From Oscillospiraceae bacterium (GTDB lineage: Bacteria > Bacillota > Clostridia > Oscillospirales > Oscillospiraceae), in NCBI GenBank assembly GCA_020025275.1, contig JAHHSI010000002.1, positions 104,603-168,602 on the forward strand: a stretch of DNA of 64,000 nucleotides. The letters are read 5' to 3'. A model generated the notes under the pieces. The model saw only the letters and a program-made list of their open reading frames with translations. It was not told where the DNA came from and did no database searches. The translations under genes were made by a program, and so were the position numbers. Positions 8,800 through 17,681 of this stretch are shown here, one piece after another. Each line of letters opens with the position of its first letter. The stretch's first letter is position 1.

Positions 8800-11043
8800 T
8801 TACATGGTTTCGTGGAACGTGCGCTTGATGACCTCCCACTGCTGTTCCCGTGTGAGGCGGTTGAAATTCACCGCATATCCGGACACCCGAATGGTCAGCG
8901 TGGGATACTGCTCCGGGTGCTCCATGGCATCCATCAGGACCTGCCGGTCCATCACATTGACATTCAGGTGGTGTGCCCCCTGCACGAAGTAGCCGTCCAG
9001 AATGGACACCAAGTTGTTTACCCGCTCCTCACCGCTCTTGCCCAAAGCGTGGGGCACAATGGAAAAAGTATTGGAGACGCCGTCCTGACACACGGAGCGA
9101 TAGGGGATCTTGGCCACGGAGTTGAGACTGGCCAGTGCGCCGTTCTCGTCCCGCCCGTGCATAGGATTGGCGCCGGGGGCAAAGGGCTCGCCCGCCTTAC
9201 GGCCGTCCGGCGTGGTCCCGGTCTTTTTGCCGTACATCACGTTACTGGTAATGGTCAGCGCAGACAGCGTGTGGATGGCCCCACGGTACAGCGGGTGCTT
9301 TTTCAGTTCTGCGGAGAAATAGGACACGATCTCCACCGCAATATCGTCCACACGGTCATCGTCGTTTCCGTACTTAGGAAAATCCCCCTCCACCGCAAAA
9401 TCCACGGCAATCCCCTGCTCGTTGCGCACCGGCCGAACGTTGGCAAACTTAATGGCCGACAGGGAGTCGGCGGCAATGGACAGCCCTGCCACGCCAAAGG
9501 CGGCCAGCCGCTCTACCAGCGTATCGTGGAGGGCCATCTGGCTGGCCTCGTAGGCGTACTTGTCGTGCATATAGTGGATGATGTTGATGGTATCCACGTA
9601 GAGCTCTGCTACATAGGCCAGTACCTTTTTATAGTTGGCCAGCACTTTGTCGTATACCAGTACGTCGTCCTCATCGCGGGCGATCCCGGGCACCACCAGC
9701 TTGCCTGCACGCTCATCCACGCCGCCGTTGATGGCATAGAGCAGGCTCTTGGCCAGATTGGCACGGGCGCCGAAGAACTGCATCTGCTTGCCCACGGCCA
9801 TGGCAGAGACACAGCAGGAAATGCAGTAGTCGTCGCCGTACAGCGGACGCATGATATCATCGTTCTCATACTGGATGGAGTCCGTGTCGATGCTCATTTT
9901 GGCGCAGTACGCTTTGAAGTCCCGGGGCAGGCTTTGGCTCCACAGCACCGTCATATTCGGTTCGGGGGCAGTGCCCAGATTGGTCAGCGTGTGCAGATAG
10001 CGGAAGGTGGTCCGGGTCACCAAAGTCCGCCCGTCAGCACCCATTCCGCCCAGCGCCTCGGTGATCCAGGTGGGATCTCCGCCGAAGAGCTCGTTGTACT
10101 CCGGGGTCCGCAGGTGCCGCACCAGACGGAGCTTGATGATGAACTGATCGATGAGCTCCTGTGCCTGCGCCTCATCCAGCACACCGCGGTCCAGATCGCG
10201 CTGAATGTAAATATCCAAGAAGGTAGCGGTCCGCCCCAGCGAGGTTGCGGCGCCGTTGTTCTCCTTCACGCCGGCCAGATAGGCCAGATAGAGGTTCTGC
10301 ACGGCCTGCTGTGCACTCTCCGCAGGTTTTGTGACGTCGCAGCCGTACCGGGCAGCCATGGACGCCACCTCCTGCAGCGCCCGGATCTGGGTCTGCACTT
10401 CCTCCCGCAGACGGATCCGCTCATCGGTCATGGGGCCGTCCAGCATCTCCAGATCCTTTTTCTTTTCCTCGATCAGGAAATCGGTACCGTAGAGAGGTAC
10501 ACGGCGATAGTCACCCACAATGCGGCCGCGGCCATAGGCATCCGGCAGTCCGGTGAGCAGCCCCACCGACCGGGCCACACGGGTCCGCTGGGGATAGGCG
10601 TCGAAAACGCCGTCGTTGTGTGTCTTGCGATATTGGCGGAAGTGGCGCTCCACCTCCTCATCCAGTGTGTAGCCATACTGCTCCAACGCAGACTCCGCCG
10701 TACGCATTCCGCCGTACAGATTCACGATCCGTTTGAGTGGGGCATCGGTCTGCAGTCCCACGATCACCTCGTTGTCCCGGTCCACATAGCCGGGTGCAAA
10801 GTGATCGATCCCGGAAACCACTTTCGTCTCCACGTCAATGATGCCCTTCTTCAGTTCCTCCAGAACAAGGTCGTGGGCCTTCTCCCACACCTTGTCGGTG
10901 CGTTGGGTAGTACCCGCCAAAAAGGACTCGTCCCCCTCATAGGGCGTATAGTTCTTCTGAATGAAGTTGCGTACATTCACCAGATGCCGCCATTCACCCG
11001 TCCGAAATCCCTGCCATGCCGTGCAATGCATATCCATACTCAT
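8800..11043 (-). CDS. pflB: pyruvate formate-lyase (formate C-acetyltransferase)
   Basis: Glycyl-radical enzyme that splits pyruvate plus CoA into acetyl-CoA and formate in fermentation. The 747-residue protein has the adjacent catalytic cysteines Cys410-Cys411 in CISCCVSAMAVG and the radical loop RVSGYAVNF near Gly722, 25 residues from the end. Length is typical (about 740-760). The ATG at 11043 follows AAGGAGG with correct spacing; frames further upstream lack support. It lies 52 bases downstream of its activase gene in one operon. Confidence 0.97.
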   Translation of the reverse strand: MSMDMHCTAWQGFRTGEWRHLVNVRNFIQKNYTPYEGDESFLAGTTQRTDKVWEKAHDLVLEELKKGIIDVETKVVSGIDHFAPGYVDRDNEVIVGLQTDAPLKRIVNLYGGMRTAESALEQYGYTLDEEVERHFRQYRKTHNDGVFDAYPQRTRVARSVGLLTGLPDAYGRGRIVGDYRRVPLYGTDFLIEEKKKDLEMLDGPMTDERIRLREEVQTQIRALQEVASMAARYGCDVTKPAESAQQAVQNLYLAYLAGVKENNGAATSLGRTATFLDIYIQRDLDRGVLDEAQAQELIDQFIIKLRLVRHLRTPEYNELFGGDPTWITEALGGMGADGRTLVTRTTFRYLHTLTNLGTAPEPNMTVLWSQSLPRDFKAYCAKMSIDTDSIQYENDDIMRPLYGDDYCISCCVSAMAVGKQMQFFGARANLAKSLLYAINGGVDERAGKLVVPGIARDEDDVLVYDKVLANYKKVLAYVAELYVDTINIIHYMHDKYAYEASQMALHDTLVERLAAFGVAGLSIAADSLSAIKFANVRPVRNEQGIAVDFAVEGDFPKYGNDDDRVDDIAVEIVSYFSAELKKHPLYRGAIHTLSALTITSNVMYGKKTGTTPDGRKAGEPFAPGANPMHGRDENGALASLNSVAKIPYRSVCQDGVSNTFSIVPHALGKSGEERVNNLVSILDGYFVQGAHHLNVNVMDRQVLMDAMEHPEQYPTLTIRVSGYAVNFNRLTREQQWEVIKRTFHETM

Positions 11044-11095
11044 GGTATTTTCCTCCTTTGTGATCCTTCCATCTATGCTCGATCCACCATTGTGG

Positions 11096-11821
11096 TCATC
11101 GCTCCTGCAGCTCCCGATCAAACCGTTTCTGCCATGTTTCTATGTCCTGCGCTGACAGCGGCGGCACCCCTTGCAGAGGATAGGGAATCCCCAGAGCCTC
11201 ATATTTCCCCACGCCCAGTGTGTGATAGGGCAGCAGCTCCACCTTTTCCACATGGCGAAGCGTCTTGATATACGCCTGCAGCGCCCGAAGATGTTCCTCC
11301 CCGTTGGTAAGCCCCGGCACCACCACATGGCGGATCCACAGCGGCTTCCCCATGCGCTGCGCCGTCTCCAAGAAACGCAGTGACTCCGTTGGTTCCTGTC
11401 CGGTCACGAGCCGATAGCCCTCCTCCGTTATGTGTTTCACGTCAAAGAGCACCAGATCGGTCTGGGCCAGAATCTCTTCGTATCCCCCGATGCCACAGCC
11501 CGCCGTGTCCAGACAGACATGGATCCCCGCCGCACGGCACAGCGGCAGGACCTCCAGCAGGAACTCTCGCTGCAGCAGCGGCTCCCCTCCGGAAAACGTC
11601 ACGCCGCCGGTCCGGCCATAGTACGGCCGAAAGCGACTCAACCGCCCCACCAGTTCCTCCGCCGACATCTGCCGGGCCTGCGGCCCCGCCTGCTCCCATG
11701 TATCGGGGTTGTGGCAGTAGCGGCACCGCAGACGACACCCCTGTAAAAAGACAACGCTGCGAATCCCCGGACCGTCTACCAGTCCCATGGACTCAATGGA
11801 GTGAACCCATCCTTGATGCAC
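11096..11821 (-). CDS. pflA: pyruvate formate-lyase activating enzyme
   Basis: Radical SAM enzyme that puts the glycyl radical on PflB. It has the cluster motif CRLRCRYC (CxxxCxxC), the PFL-activase opening SIESMGLVDGPGIR, and the SAM-binding FSGGEPLLQ. The chosen GTG start at 11821 gives 241 residues, normal for the family, and is preceded by a purine-rich GGGGGGAAG. ATG codons at 11908 and 11935 would add unrelated-looking residues. First gene of a pflA-pflB operon. Confidence 0.92.
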   Translation of the reverse strand: MHQGWVHSIESMGLVDGPGIRSVVFLQGCRLRCRYCHNPDTWEQAGPQARQMSAEELVGRLSRFRPYYGRTGGVTFSGGEPLLQREFLLEVLPLCRAAGIHVCLDTAGCGIGGYEEILAQTDLVLFDVKHITEEGYRLVTGQEPTESLRFLETAQRMGKPLWIRHVVVPGLTNGEEHLRALQAYIKTLRHVEKVELLPYHTLGVGKYEALGIPYPLQGVPPLSAQDIETWQKRFDRELQER

Positions 11822-11952
11822 GCTTCTTCCCCCCTGATAAAAGAAAAAAACCGGCAATCTGGGTGCTGTTCGCCCAGACGGTCGGCTTCTACGATCATAC
11901 TTCATGTGGTTTTGCTCCACGGTTCCGTCAGTCATATGATCTCGATGGATTA

Positions 11953-11982
11953 AGAATACTATAGGGGAATGACTTTTGTCAA
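11953..11982 (-). promoter_or_regulatory. probable pflAB promoter
   Basis: Reading on the minus strand, TTGACA (11982-11977) and TATTCT (11958-11953) are 18 bases apart. They lie about 130 bases before the pflA start. Confidence 0.55.
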
Positions 11983-12046
11983 CTATGCAAAAGTCATAAT
12001 TTTAGGCGCACTTTCCATGCAGAATCGACAAAGGCCACCGCTGCGG

Positions 12047-12409
12047 TCATACAGCCCCCTGCTGCATCTCCCGTCGGACCCACGCCATCAGCAGCCGAAC
12101 GATGCCCTCCTGCTGCTCCTCCGTTAAGGCTACCCCCCGTGGAATCCGATACCACTTTTCCAGACAGCCACGGCAGCAGCAGGCGCAGGCATGCTGCGCC
12201 ACGAAAACCGGATGGCCTCGCATAGGCGTCTGCCGCCCATCATTGGGGATCTCTGCCGGCGCCAGACGCTGCTGTACAAAGTCCCGCGCGTGCTGCCGGA
12301 TCACCTCCGGCCCCTTTGTTACCGCATAGCTCCGCTCCTTTTCCGACAGGTGAAACTTCGCACGAAAGGTTGATTTTTGCAGCCGCTCCAATGCCTCCTT
12401 CGTTGTCAT
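12047..12409 (-). CDS. DUF4186-family protein
   Basis: Small 120-residue protein of unknown function that I match to the DUF4186 family by its pattern: basic N-terminus, IRQHARDFVQQRLAPAEIPND, GRQTPMRGHPVFVAQHA and CACCCRGCLEKWYRIP. The clustered cysteines with a nearby histidine suggest metal binding, which is inference. It is preceded by an AGGAAAGGA site. It is a single gene between pflA and an araC-type regulator, with no obvious operon partner. Confidence 0.8.
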   Translation of the reverse strand: MTTKEALERLQKSTFRAKFHLSEKERSYAVTKGPEVIRQHARDFVQQRLAPAEIPNDGRQTPMRGHPVFVAQHACACCCRGCLEKWYRIPRGVALTEEQQEGIVRLLMAWVRREMQQGAV

Positions 12410-12604
12410 GTCCGTCCTTTCCTCCTCTCACGTTTCCCCCAGACCTCTCAGGAAACAGTGTACGGTACCGAAAGCGTCCCGGTACCGGATTGTCTGATTC
12501 CCTGCCCACAATTCGGTATACACGCCGTGGCCAGGATATCCTCCGCCGGCGTCAAAACCTATTCTCAGCCCATCTGCCGTGCTGCAGCCATTGGAGCTTC
12601 TCTG

Positions 12605-13435
12605 TCACTCTCCTTCCCGCTCCCGATGGCGGTAGGACAGCGGACTCTCCCCCATCTCCCGCTTGAACGCCCGGGAAAAGTACAGCGGGTCCTCATACCC
12701 CACAGACGCCGCCACCGCACTCACGGAGAGGTCGCTCTGGCGCAGCAGCTGACAGGCCCGATGGATCCGAAAGCGGGTCAGGTAGGTGCTGGGAGACATC
12801 CCCAGCTCCCGCCGGAAAACGCGGTAGAGATGGCTGCGGCTGACTCCCACCTGCCGGGCAGCCTCTTCGATGCCAATGGGCCGGGAATAATTCTGCCGTA
12901 GGAACAGCGCTCCTTGACGGGCGTAGTCGGCCGAGACCTCTCTGCCCGCCTGCCCTGCCCGCTCCATCAAGAGCCCCAGCGCCACCTGCAAGTAGCCGGC
13001 CATGCGTACAGCCGCCGGCCAGTCATTCCCCCGCGCCCGGTAGATCTCCAGCAAAAGCCGCCGCAGCTCCTCCCCTGCACGGGGATGGCATACCGGCCGC
13101 TCTTCCGTAAAGGGCGTCCGGCCCAGCATCGGCCCGGCTCCTGCCCCGGAAAAACCCACCCAACAGTATTCCCACGGGTCCTCCTCGTCAGCATAATAGT
13201 AGATGGGTACATCCGGCGGCGCCAAAAAGCAGTCTCCGGCACAGAGCACAAAAGTCCTGTTCCCTGTCTCGTAGTATCCCCGGCCGGAAAGGATGTAGTG
13301 GAGCAGATAGTGATCCCGCACTCCCGGCCCCCATCCATAGCCCGGCGGACATTTTTGGAAACCTGCATTATAAACGCTCAGTGAAAGTTCCCCCTGCGGC
13401 AGTGCCTTAAAGGAGTGCTTGAACGCCTGCTCCAT
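12605..13435 (-). CDS. AraC-family transcriptional regulator (galT side)
   Basis: Sugar-type AraC/XylS regulator of 276 residues. The N-terminal cupin-like AraC_binding domain includes RDHYLLHYILSGRGYYE and LAPPDVPIYYYADEEDPW, as in MsmR/MelR-like regulators. The C-terminal double helix-turn-helix includes IEEAARQVGVSRSHLYRVF and VAASVGYEDPLYFSRAFK. The ATG at 13435 is supported by GAGGGAGGCGGG; earlier starts are not. It is divergent from galT with overlapping promoters, so galT is its most likely target. Confidence 0.92.
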   Translation of the reverse strand: MEQAFKHSFKALPQGELSLSVYNAGFQKCPPGYGWGPGVRDHYLLHYILSGRGYYETGNRTFVLCAGDCFLAPPDVPIYYYADEEDPWEYCWVGFSGAGAGPMLGRTPFTEERPVCHPRAGEELRRLLLEIYRARGNDWPAAVRMAGYLQVALGLLMERAGQAGREVSADYARQGALFLRQNYSRPIGIEEAARQVGVSRSHLYRVFRRELGMSPSTYLTRFRIHRACQLLRQSDLSVSAVAASVGYEDPLYFSRAFKREMGESPLSYRHREREGE

Positions 13436-13469
13436 AATCCCGCCTCCCTCGCTTGTCACGTCTCTTTTC

Positions 13470-13498
13470 AGCATACACGACTTTTTGACAAAGTGCAA
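13470..13498 (-). promoter_or_regulatory. promoter of the araC-type gene
   Basis: On the minus strand TTGCAC (13498-13493) and TATGCT (13475-13470) are separated by 17 bases. The element overlaps the galT promoter on the other strand. Confidence 0.6.
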
Positions 13499-13512
13499 CA
13501 AAAATCTATATA
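13485..13512 (+). promoter_or_regulatory. promoter of galT
   Basis: TTGACA (13485-13490) and TATATA (13507-13512) are 16 bases apart. It overlaps the divergent regulator promoter and leaves a leader of about 125 bases before galT. Confidence 0.7.
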
Positions 13513-13645
13513 GGAAGAACAAAAAACAATGGCATATTTCCCTGCAAACTGATAGTGTAAGAAGTAAATGGGAGGTAATATTCCCTCTCCTTTTCCCCAT
13601 GTTTTATGAAATACGACCGGACCACAGGACCGGAAAGGAGCCGTC

Positions 13646-15139
13646 ATGATGGAAGTAAATCAGGCAATTATGGATCTGGTGGACTACGCCCTGCGCACCG
13701 GGCTGATCGAGCCGGAGGATCGCATCTGGGCGGTCAACCGCCTTTTGGATGCGCTGCGTCTGTCCGATTGGATGGAACCTGCCGCAGCACAGGAGCGCCC
13801 CTTGGAGGAGATCTTGAAGGATCTGGTGGATGCCGCCGTGGCGCAGGGTCTTGTGGAGGACGATACCACCAGCCGTGACCTCTTTGACACGGAGCTGATG
13901 GGACGGCTGACGCCCCGGCCCTCACAGGTGCGCCGTACCTTCTTTGAAAAATATGCCCAGTCGCCGGTGCTGGCCACCGATTGGTACTACCGCCTCAGTC
14001 AGGATACCGACTATATCCGCCGCTATCGGATCCGTCGGGATCAGAAGTGGGTCACCGATACCCCCTATGGTCAGTTGGACATCACCATCAACCTCTCCAA
14101 GCCGGAGAAGGACCCCCGTGCCATCGCCGCGGCCAAGTCCGCCCCCCAGAGCGGCTATCCCAAATGCCAGCTGTGCGCGGAGAATGAGGGCTACGCCGGG
14201 CGCCTGAACCACCCGGCACGGCAAAACCATCGGGTGATCCCGGTGACCATTGACGGACAGGACTGGTTCTTCCAGTACAGCCCCTATGTCTACTACAATG
14301 AGCACTGCATCGTTTTCAACGGTCAGCACGTCCCTATGAAGATCAACCGCTCCACCTTCCGCAAGCAGTTGGACTTTATCAAGCAGTTCCCCCATTACTT
14401 TGTGGGCTCCAACGCCGATCTCCCCATTGTGGGCGGCTCCATCCTGAGCCACGACCACTTTCAGGGCGGCCGCTATACCTTTGCTATGGAGCGTGCCCCC
14501 ATCGAGCGGGTGGTCTCTATCCCTGGCTTCGACGATGTAGAGGCCGGTATTGTCAAGTGGCCCATGTCCGTCATCCGCCTGCGCTGTGCAAACGACGATC
14601 ATCTCATCGACTGCGCTGATAAGATCCTCACCGCATGGCGCAGCTACACGGATGCCGAGGCCGGCATTTACGCCTATACCGGCGACGAGCCCCATAACAC
14701 CATCACCCCCATCGCCCGGATGCGTGACGGCCAGTTTGAGCTGGATCTGGTACTGCGCAACAACCGCACCAACGAAGAATATCCTCTGGGCATCTATCAT
14801 CCCCACCAGGAGCTGCACCACATCAAGAAGGAGAACATCGGTCTTATCGAGGTCATGGGGCTGGCCGTACTTCCCGCCCGCCTCAAGACGGAGCTCTCCG
14901 ATCTGGCCGAGGCGATTTTAGACGGCCGTGACCTCCGCAGCGACGAAGTCCTTGCCAAGCACGCCGACTGGGCGGAGGAGCTGATGCGCTGCCACATTTT
15001 CTCCCGTGAAAATGTCATGACCATCTTGCAGGACGAGGTAGGCAAGGTCTTTGCCACCGTTTTGGAACACGCCGGTGTCTACAAGTGCACCGAAGAGGGG
15101 CGCACCGCCTTTCTTCGTTTCATCGCCTCGCTGGCATAA
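13646..15139 (+). CDS. galT: UDP-glucose--hexose-1-phosphate uridylyltransferase (Gram-positive type)
   Basis: Exchanges UMP between UDP-glucose and galactose 1-phosphate, a Leloir-pathway step. The 497-residue length fits the long Firmicutes/Bifidobacterium GalT class. The nucleotidyl-transfer motif GGSILSHDHFQGG carries the catalytic His region. The ATG follows GGAAAGGAG; an in-frame second ATG is three bases later. It faces the GH112 phosphorylase gene across two terminators. That enzyme releases galactose 1-phosphate, so GalT is the natural next enzyme. No galE or galK is in the window. Confidence 0.95.
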   Translation: MMEVNQAIMDLVDYALRTGLIEPEDRIWAVNRLLDALRLSDWMEPAAAQERPLEEILKDLVDAAVAQGLVEDDTTSRDLFDTELMGRLTPRPSQVRRTFFEKYAQSPVLATDWYYRLSQDTDYIRRYRIRRDQKWVTDTPYGQLDITINLSKPEKDPRAIAAAKSAPQSGYPKCQLCAENEGYAGRLNHPARQNHRVIPVTIDGQDWFFQYSPYVYYNEHCIVFNGQHVPMKINRSTFRKQLDFIKQFPHYFVGSNADLPIVGGSILSHDHFQGGRYTFAMERAPIERVVSIPGFDDVEAGIVKWPMSVIRLRCANDDHLIDCADKILTAWRSYTDAEAGIYAYTGDEPHNTITPIARMRDGQFELDLVLRNNRTNEEYPLGIYHPHQELHHIKKENIGLIEVMGLAVLPARLKTELSDLAEAILDGRDLRSDEVLAKHADWAEELMRCHIFSRENVMTILQDEVGKVFATVLEHAGVYKCTEEGRTAFLRFIASLA

Positions 15140-15156
15140 TCTTTTTTTCACCTATA

Positions 15157-15190
15157 AAGGGGCTGTCCTTTCGGACGGCCCCTTTTTTCT
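15157..15190 (+). terminator. galT terminator
   Basis: AAGGGGCTGTCC and GGACGGCCCCTT pair around a TTTC loop and are followed by six T. Confidence 0.9.
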
Positions 15191-15204
15191 TTCGTCTAAA
15201 AAAT

Positions 15205-15240
15205 AAACTGCGGCAGAAAGGAATCCTTCTGCCGCAGTTT
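15205..15240 (-). terminator. terminator of the GH112 operon
   Basis: A long stem built from AAACTGCGGCAGAAGG-type arms lies just after the GH112 stop on the minus strand. A run of T on the minus strand follows. Confidence 0.88.
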
Positions 15241-15273
15241 GCTATATCGCTGATTTCTCTTGAAGAATGCAGG

Positions 15274-17439
15274 TTAGATCTCGTACCAGCGGATCTCGTT
15301 GGCTGCCAGATTCAGATCGAAGCTGGAGCCGTCGCCCTTGTAGACGGTGGTGCTCTGGGGCTCGTAGGTGTTGTTGACCACACAGTACTTGCCGTTCTTT
15401 ACGTAGGCATGGACCTCCACGTTAAAGTTGGAGGAGAACCAGTGGTGCAGCATCTCCTCACTGTGGGTCGCCCACAGGATGGCACGATGCAGCAGGCGGT
15501 TGTTCTCGAAGGTGTAGGGCAGGCCAGAAATATACACGCTGCGGCCGGTGCCGTAATCGTTGGCCGCCATCTGCACTTCCTTATCACGCTGCACCAGAAC
15601 TTCCGTCCCCTCCAGCGCATAGATGCTCTTCTTGCCCTCGCCGAAATCGACCGGCTTGGTTGCATCCTGAAGGATGAAGTGATCGGGATGCTCCTCCCAG
15701 TTGTACTTATCATAGTTCAGCGTCAGACCGGTCTCCTTCTCCACACCCAGAGCAGCGGCCAGCTGCAGATAGCGGCCCTGATACTGATGACCGGAGGGCT
15801 CACCCACACCGATGAAGCCGCCGCCGTTGTAGATGAACTTGCGGACCAGTGCGGAGATCTGAGGATCTTCCCAGACGTCACCGCCGGTATGGGCGGTATC
15901 GCCATCACCCACGTTGATGATGACGTCGATGGAGTCCAGCAGCTCCGGATCTGCCTTCAGGTCGTCAAAGCTGATGAACTTTACATCAAAGGGCGCACCG
16001 GACAGTGCCTCAATGACGCCGGCATAGGAGTAGTTCTGCTTCTGATAGAGGGCATGGTGCACCATATGGCAGCCCCAGGAGCGGCACTTGCCCCAGCTGT
16101 TGAGGACAGCCACCGTCTTGACGCAGTACGGCGTGGTGCCCTTGATGTTCTCATAGAGGACGCGGAATTCCTTGCACACGCTCTCGATATAATCGATAAA
16201 CTCGGGGAACTGGCAGGCCAGCTTCAGATAGCCGCCGTAGCCGATGCGGTCAATCGGCTTGCGCAGGATGGCCCGGCGCGCCGTGACCCAGTTTTCCTTT
16301 CCCTCACGGACGGGATCGCCGCCCTCGTGGAACGTGTCGGGGAAGAAATAGGGCAGGAACCGTCCCTCGGTATACTTCACACCGGGAATGTCGGAGATCA
16401 GACGCAGCGTGCAGCCATTGCCTACAGAACCCACCACGGCATCCAGACCGATGCTCTGGAATTCCTCCATGTACGGCTCTGTACCGATGAAGTGATCGCC
16501 CAAGAACATCATGGCTTCTTTCCCCAGCTCGTGGGTGATGTCCACCATCTCCTTGGCAAGGGCCGCCACCTCGCGGCGCTGGAAGGCCATAAAGTCCTTG
16601 AACTCCTTGGAAGGAGAGCGATACTGGTTGTTGTAATAGCCCTGATCGATGATGAACTCGGGGCGGAATTTATAGCCCACCTCACGCTCGAACTGTTCCA
16701 GAATGTAGGGGGACACAGAGGCGGAGTAGCCATACCAGTCCACGTACTTCTCTCGCTTTAGCTCATCAAAAACCAGAGTGAACTGATGGAAGAACGTGGT
16801 GTAGCGGATCACATTCACATAGGGGTGGTCGGCAATAAACTTGCGCAGACGCTCCATGGTAAACTTCCGGGTCTTGGGCTGGCGCACATCGAACGTGATC
16901 TGATGCTCAAAATCCTTCCAGTCATTGGTCACGGCGTTGTACATATGGACCGGGTCCCAGATGAGATAGGCCAAGAAGCTGACGGTGTACTCGTGGAAGT
17001 CCTCCGGAGCATCGATGACCACACAGCCGGTGGCCTCCTCCCAGCGCCATGCATCGCTCGCGATGGGCTGGCCGGTAGTACGGTCCACCACTTCCCACCA
17101 GCGCTTGATGTCATCACGGGTATTGACCTCCATCAGTTCCGTGCTGATCCCCTTCATAAGCGGGATGGACAGTGCGCCGCCGGTGGCGGTGTGGAAGGCC
17201 GTCATGATGTAGCACTGCTGTACCTCATCGGGATTCGCCTTTGCCCAAGCGTTGTCCTTGCGGGTGGTATAATAGGTGGAGTAGACCTTGGCGTCCACAT
17301 CTTTCAGCGCCTCGGGATAGTCTGTACCGTCACAGTCACGGATGGCGTCTGCCCCCCAGCGCTTCAAAAGTTCCAGTGTCTCGGGCACGACGTCCACATC
17401 GGTAGGAATCGTTACGCGGCCTTTGTTGATATCACTCAT
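15274..17439 (-). CDS. GH112 1,3-beta-galactosyl-N-acetylhexosamine phosphorylase
   Basis: Cytoplasmic phosphorylase that uses phosphate to split galacto-N-biose or lacto-N-biose into galactose 1-phosphate and an N-acetylhexosamine. The 721-residue protein matches GH112 throughout: opening KGRVTIPTDVDVVPETLELL with RDCDGTDYP, a TIM-barrel with WYGYSASVSPYILEQ and FLGDHFIGTEP (a probable catalytic Asp region), and a glutaminase-like domain with NVGDGDTAHTGG. Members of this family also act on galactosyl-rhamnose, so the exact substrate is not settled. It is last in a sugar-ABC operon and faces galT, which consumes its product. Confidence 0.92.
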   Translation of the reverse strand: MSDINKGRVTIPTDVDVVPETLELLKRWGADAIRDCDGTDYPEALKDVDAKVYSTYYTTRKDNAWAKANPDEVQQCYIMTAFHTATGGALSIPLMKGISTELMEVNTRDDIKRWWEVVDRTTGQPIASDAWRWEEATGCVVIDAPEDFHEYTVSFLAYLIWDPVHMYNAVTNDWKDFEHQITFDVRQPKTRKFTMERLRKFIADHPYVNVIRYTTFFHQFTLVFDELKREKYVDWYGYSASVSPYILEQFEREVGYKFRPEFIIDQGYYNNQYRSPSKEFKDFMAFQRREVAALAKEMVDITHELGKEAMMFLGDHFIGTEPYMEEFQSIGLDAVVGSVGNGCTLRLISDIPGVKYTEGRFLPYFFPDTFHEGGDPVREGKENWVTARRAILRKPIDRIGYGGYLKLACQFPEFIDYIESVCKEFRVLYENIKGTTPYCVKTVAVLNSWGKCRSWGCHMVHHALYQKQNYSYAGVIEALSGAPFDVKFISFDDLKADPELLDSIDVIINVGDGDTAHTGGDVWEDPQISALVRKFIYNGGGFIGVGEPSGHQYQGRYLQLAAALGVEKETGLTLNYDKYNWEEHPDHFILQDATKPVDFGEGKKSIYALEGTEVLVQRDKEVQMAANDYGTGRSVYISGLPYTFENNRLLHRAILWATHSEEMLHHWFSSNFNVEVHAYVKNGKYCVVNNTYEPQSTTVYKGDGSSFDLNLAANEIRWYEI

Positions 17440-17472
17440 GTGCGTTTTCTCCTAATTTTAAAGAATGGCGGA

Positions 17473-17670
17473 TTATCGTTTGGGTTCTTCGTAAATTTTA
17501 TTGTAGAACAGCAAAGCGGTCAAAAGCAGGATCAGACCCACGATCATGAGACCCAATCCGGCCAGCTGTCCCGTCATCTTCCATCCGAAGATGATCAGGG
17601 CCAGCCCAGCCACGAAGCATACGGCCATCAGGATGGCACGCAGGCCCATATGTTCTTTCCAAAATACCAT
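17473..17670 (-). CDS. small two-helix membrane protein in the GH112 operon
   Basis: A 65-residue protein with a short basic-acidic start, two hydrophobic segments (about 12-30 and 35-55) and a charged end, YEEPKR. It lies between the MalG-like permease gene and the GH112 gene, 11 bases after the former, and has an AAGG-type site, so it belongs to the operon. It loosely resembles small DUF6903-like proteins that I associate with such loci, but I do not rely on that. Function unknown. Confidence 0.72.
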   Translation of the reverse strand: MVFWKEHMGLRAILMAVCFVAGLALIIFGWKMTGQLAGLGLMIVGLILLLTALLFYNKIYEEPKR

Positions 17671-17681
17671 CGTCTGTCACC

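Noticed and set aside
8812..11268. Very long open frame (over 800 codons) on the plus strand opposite pflA/pflB
   Set aside because: It is a shadow of strongly biased codons in pflB. It has no ribosome site, and its translation is His/Gly/Leu-rich with no family pattern.
15085..16761. Long plus-strand open frame opposite the GH112 gene
   Set aside because: The minus-strand frame matches GH112 end to end, so the opposite frame is a shadow.
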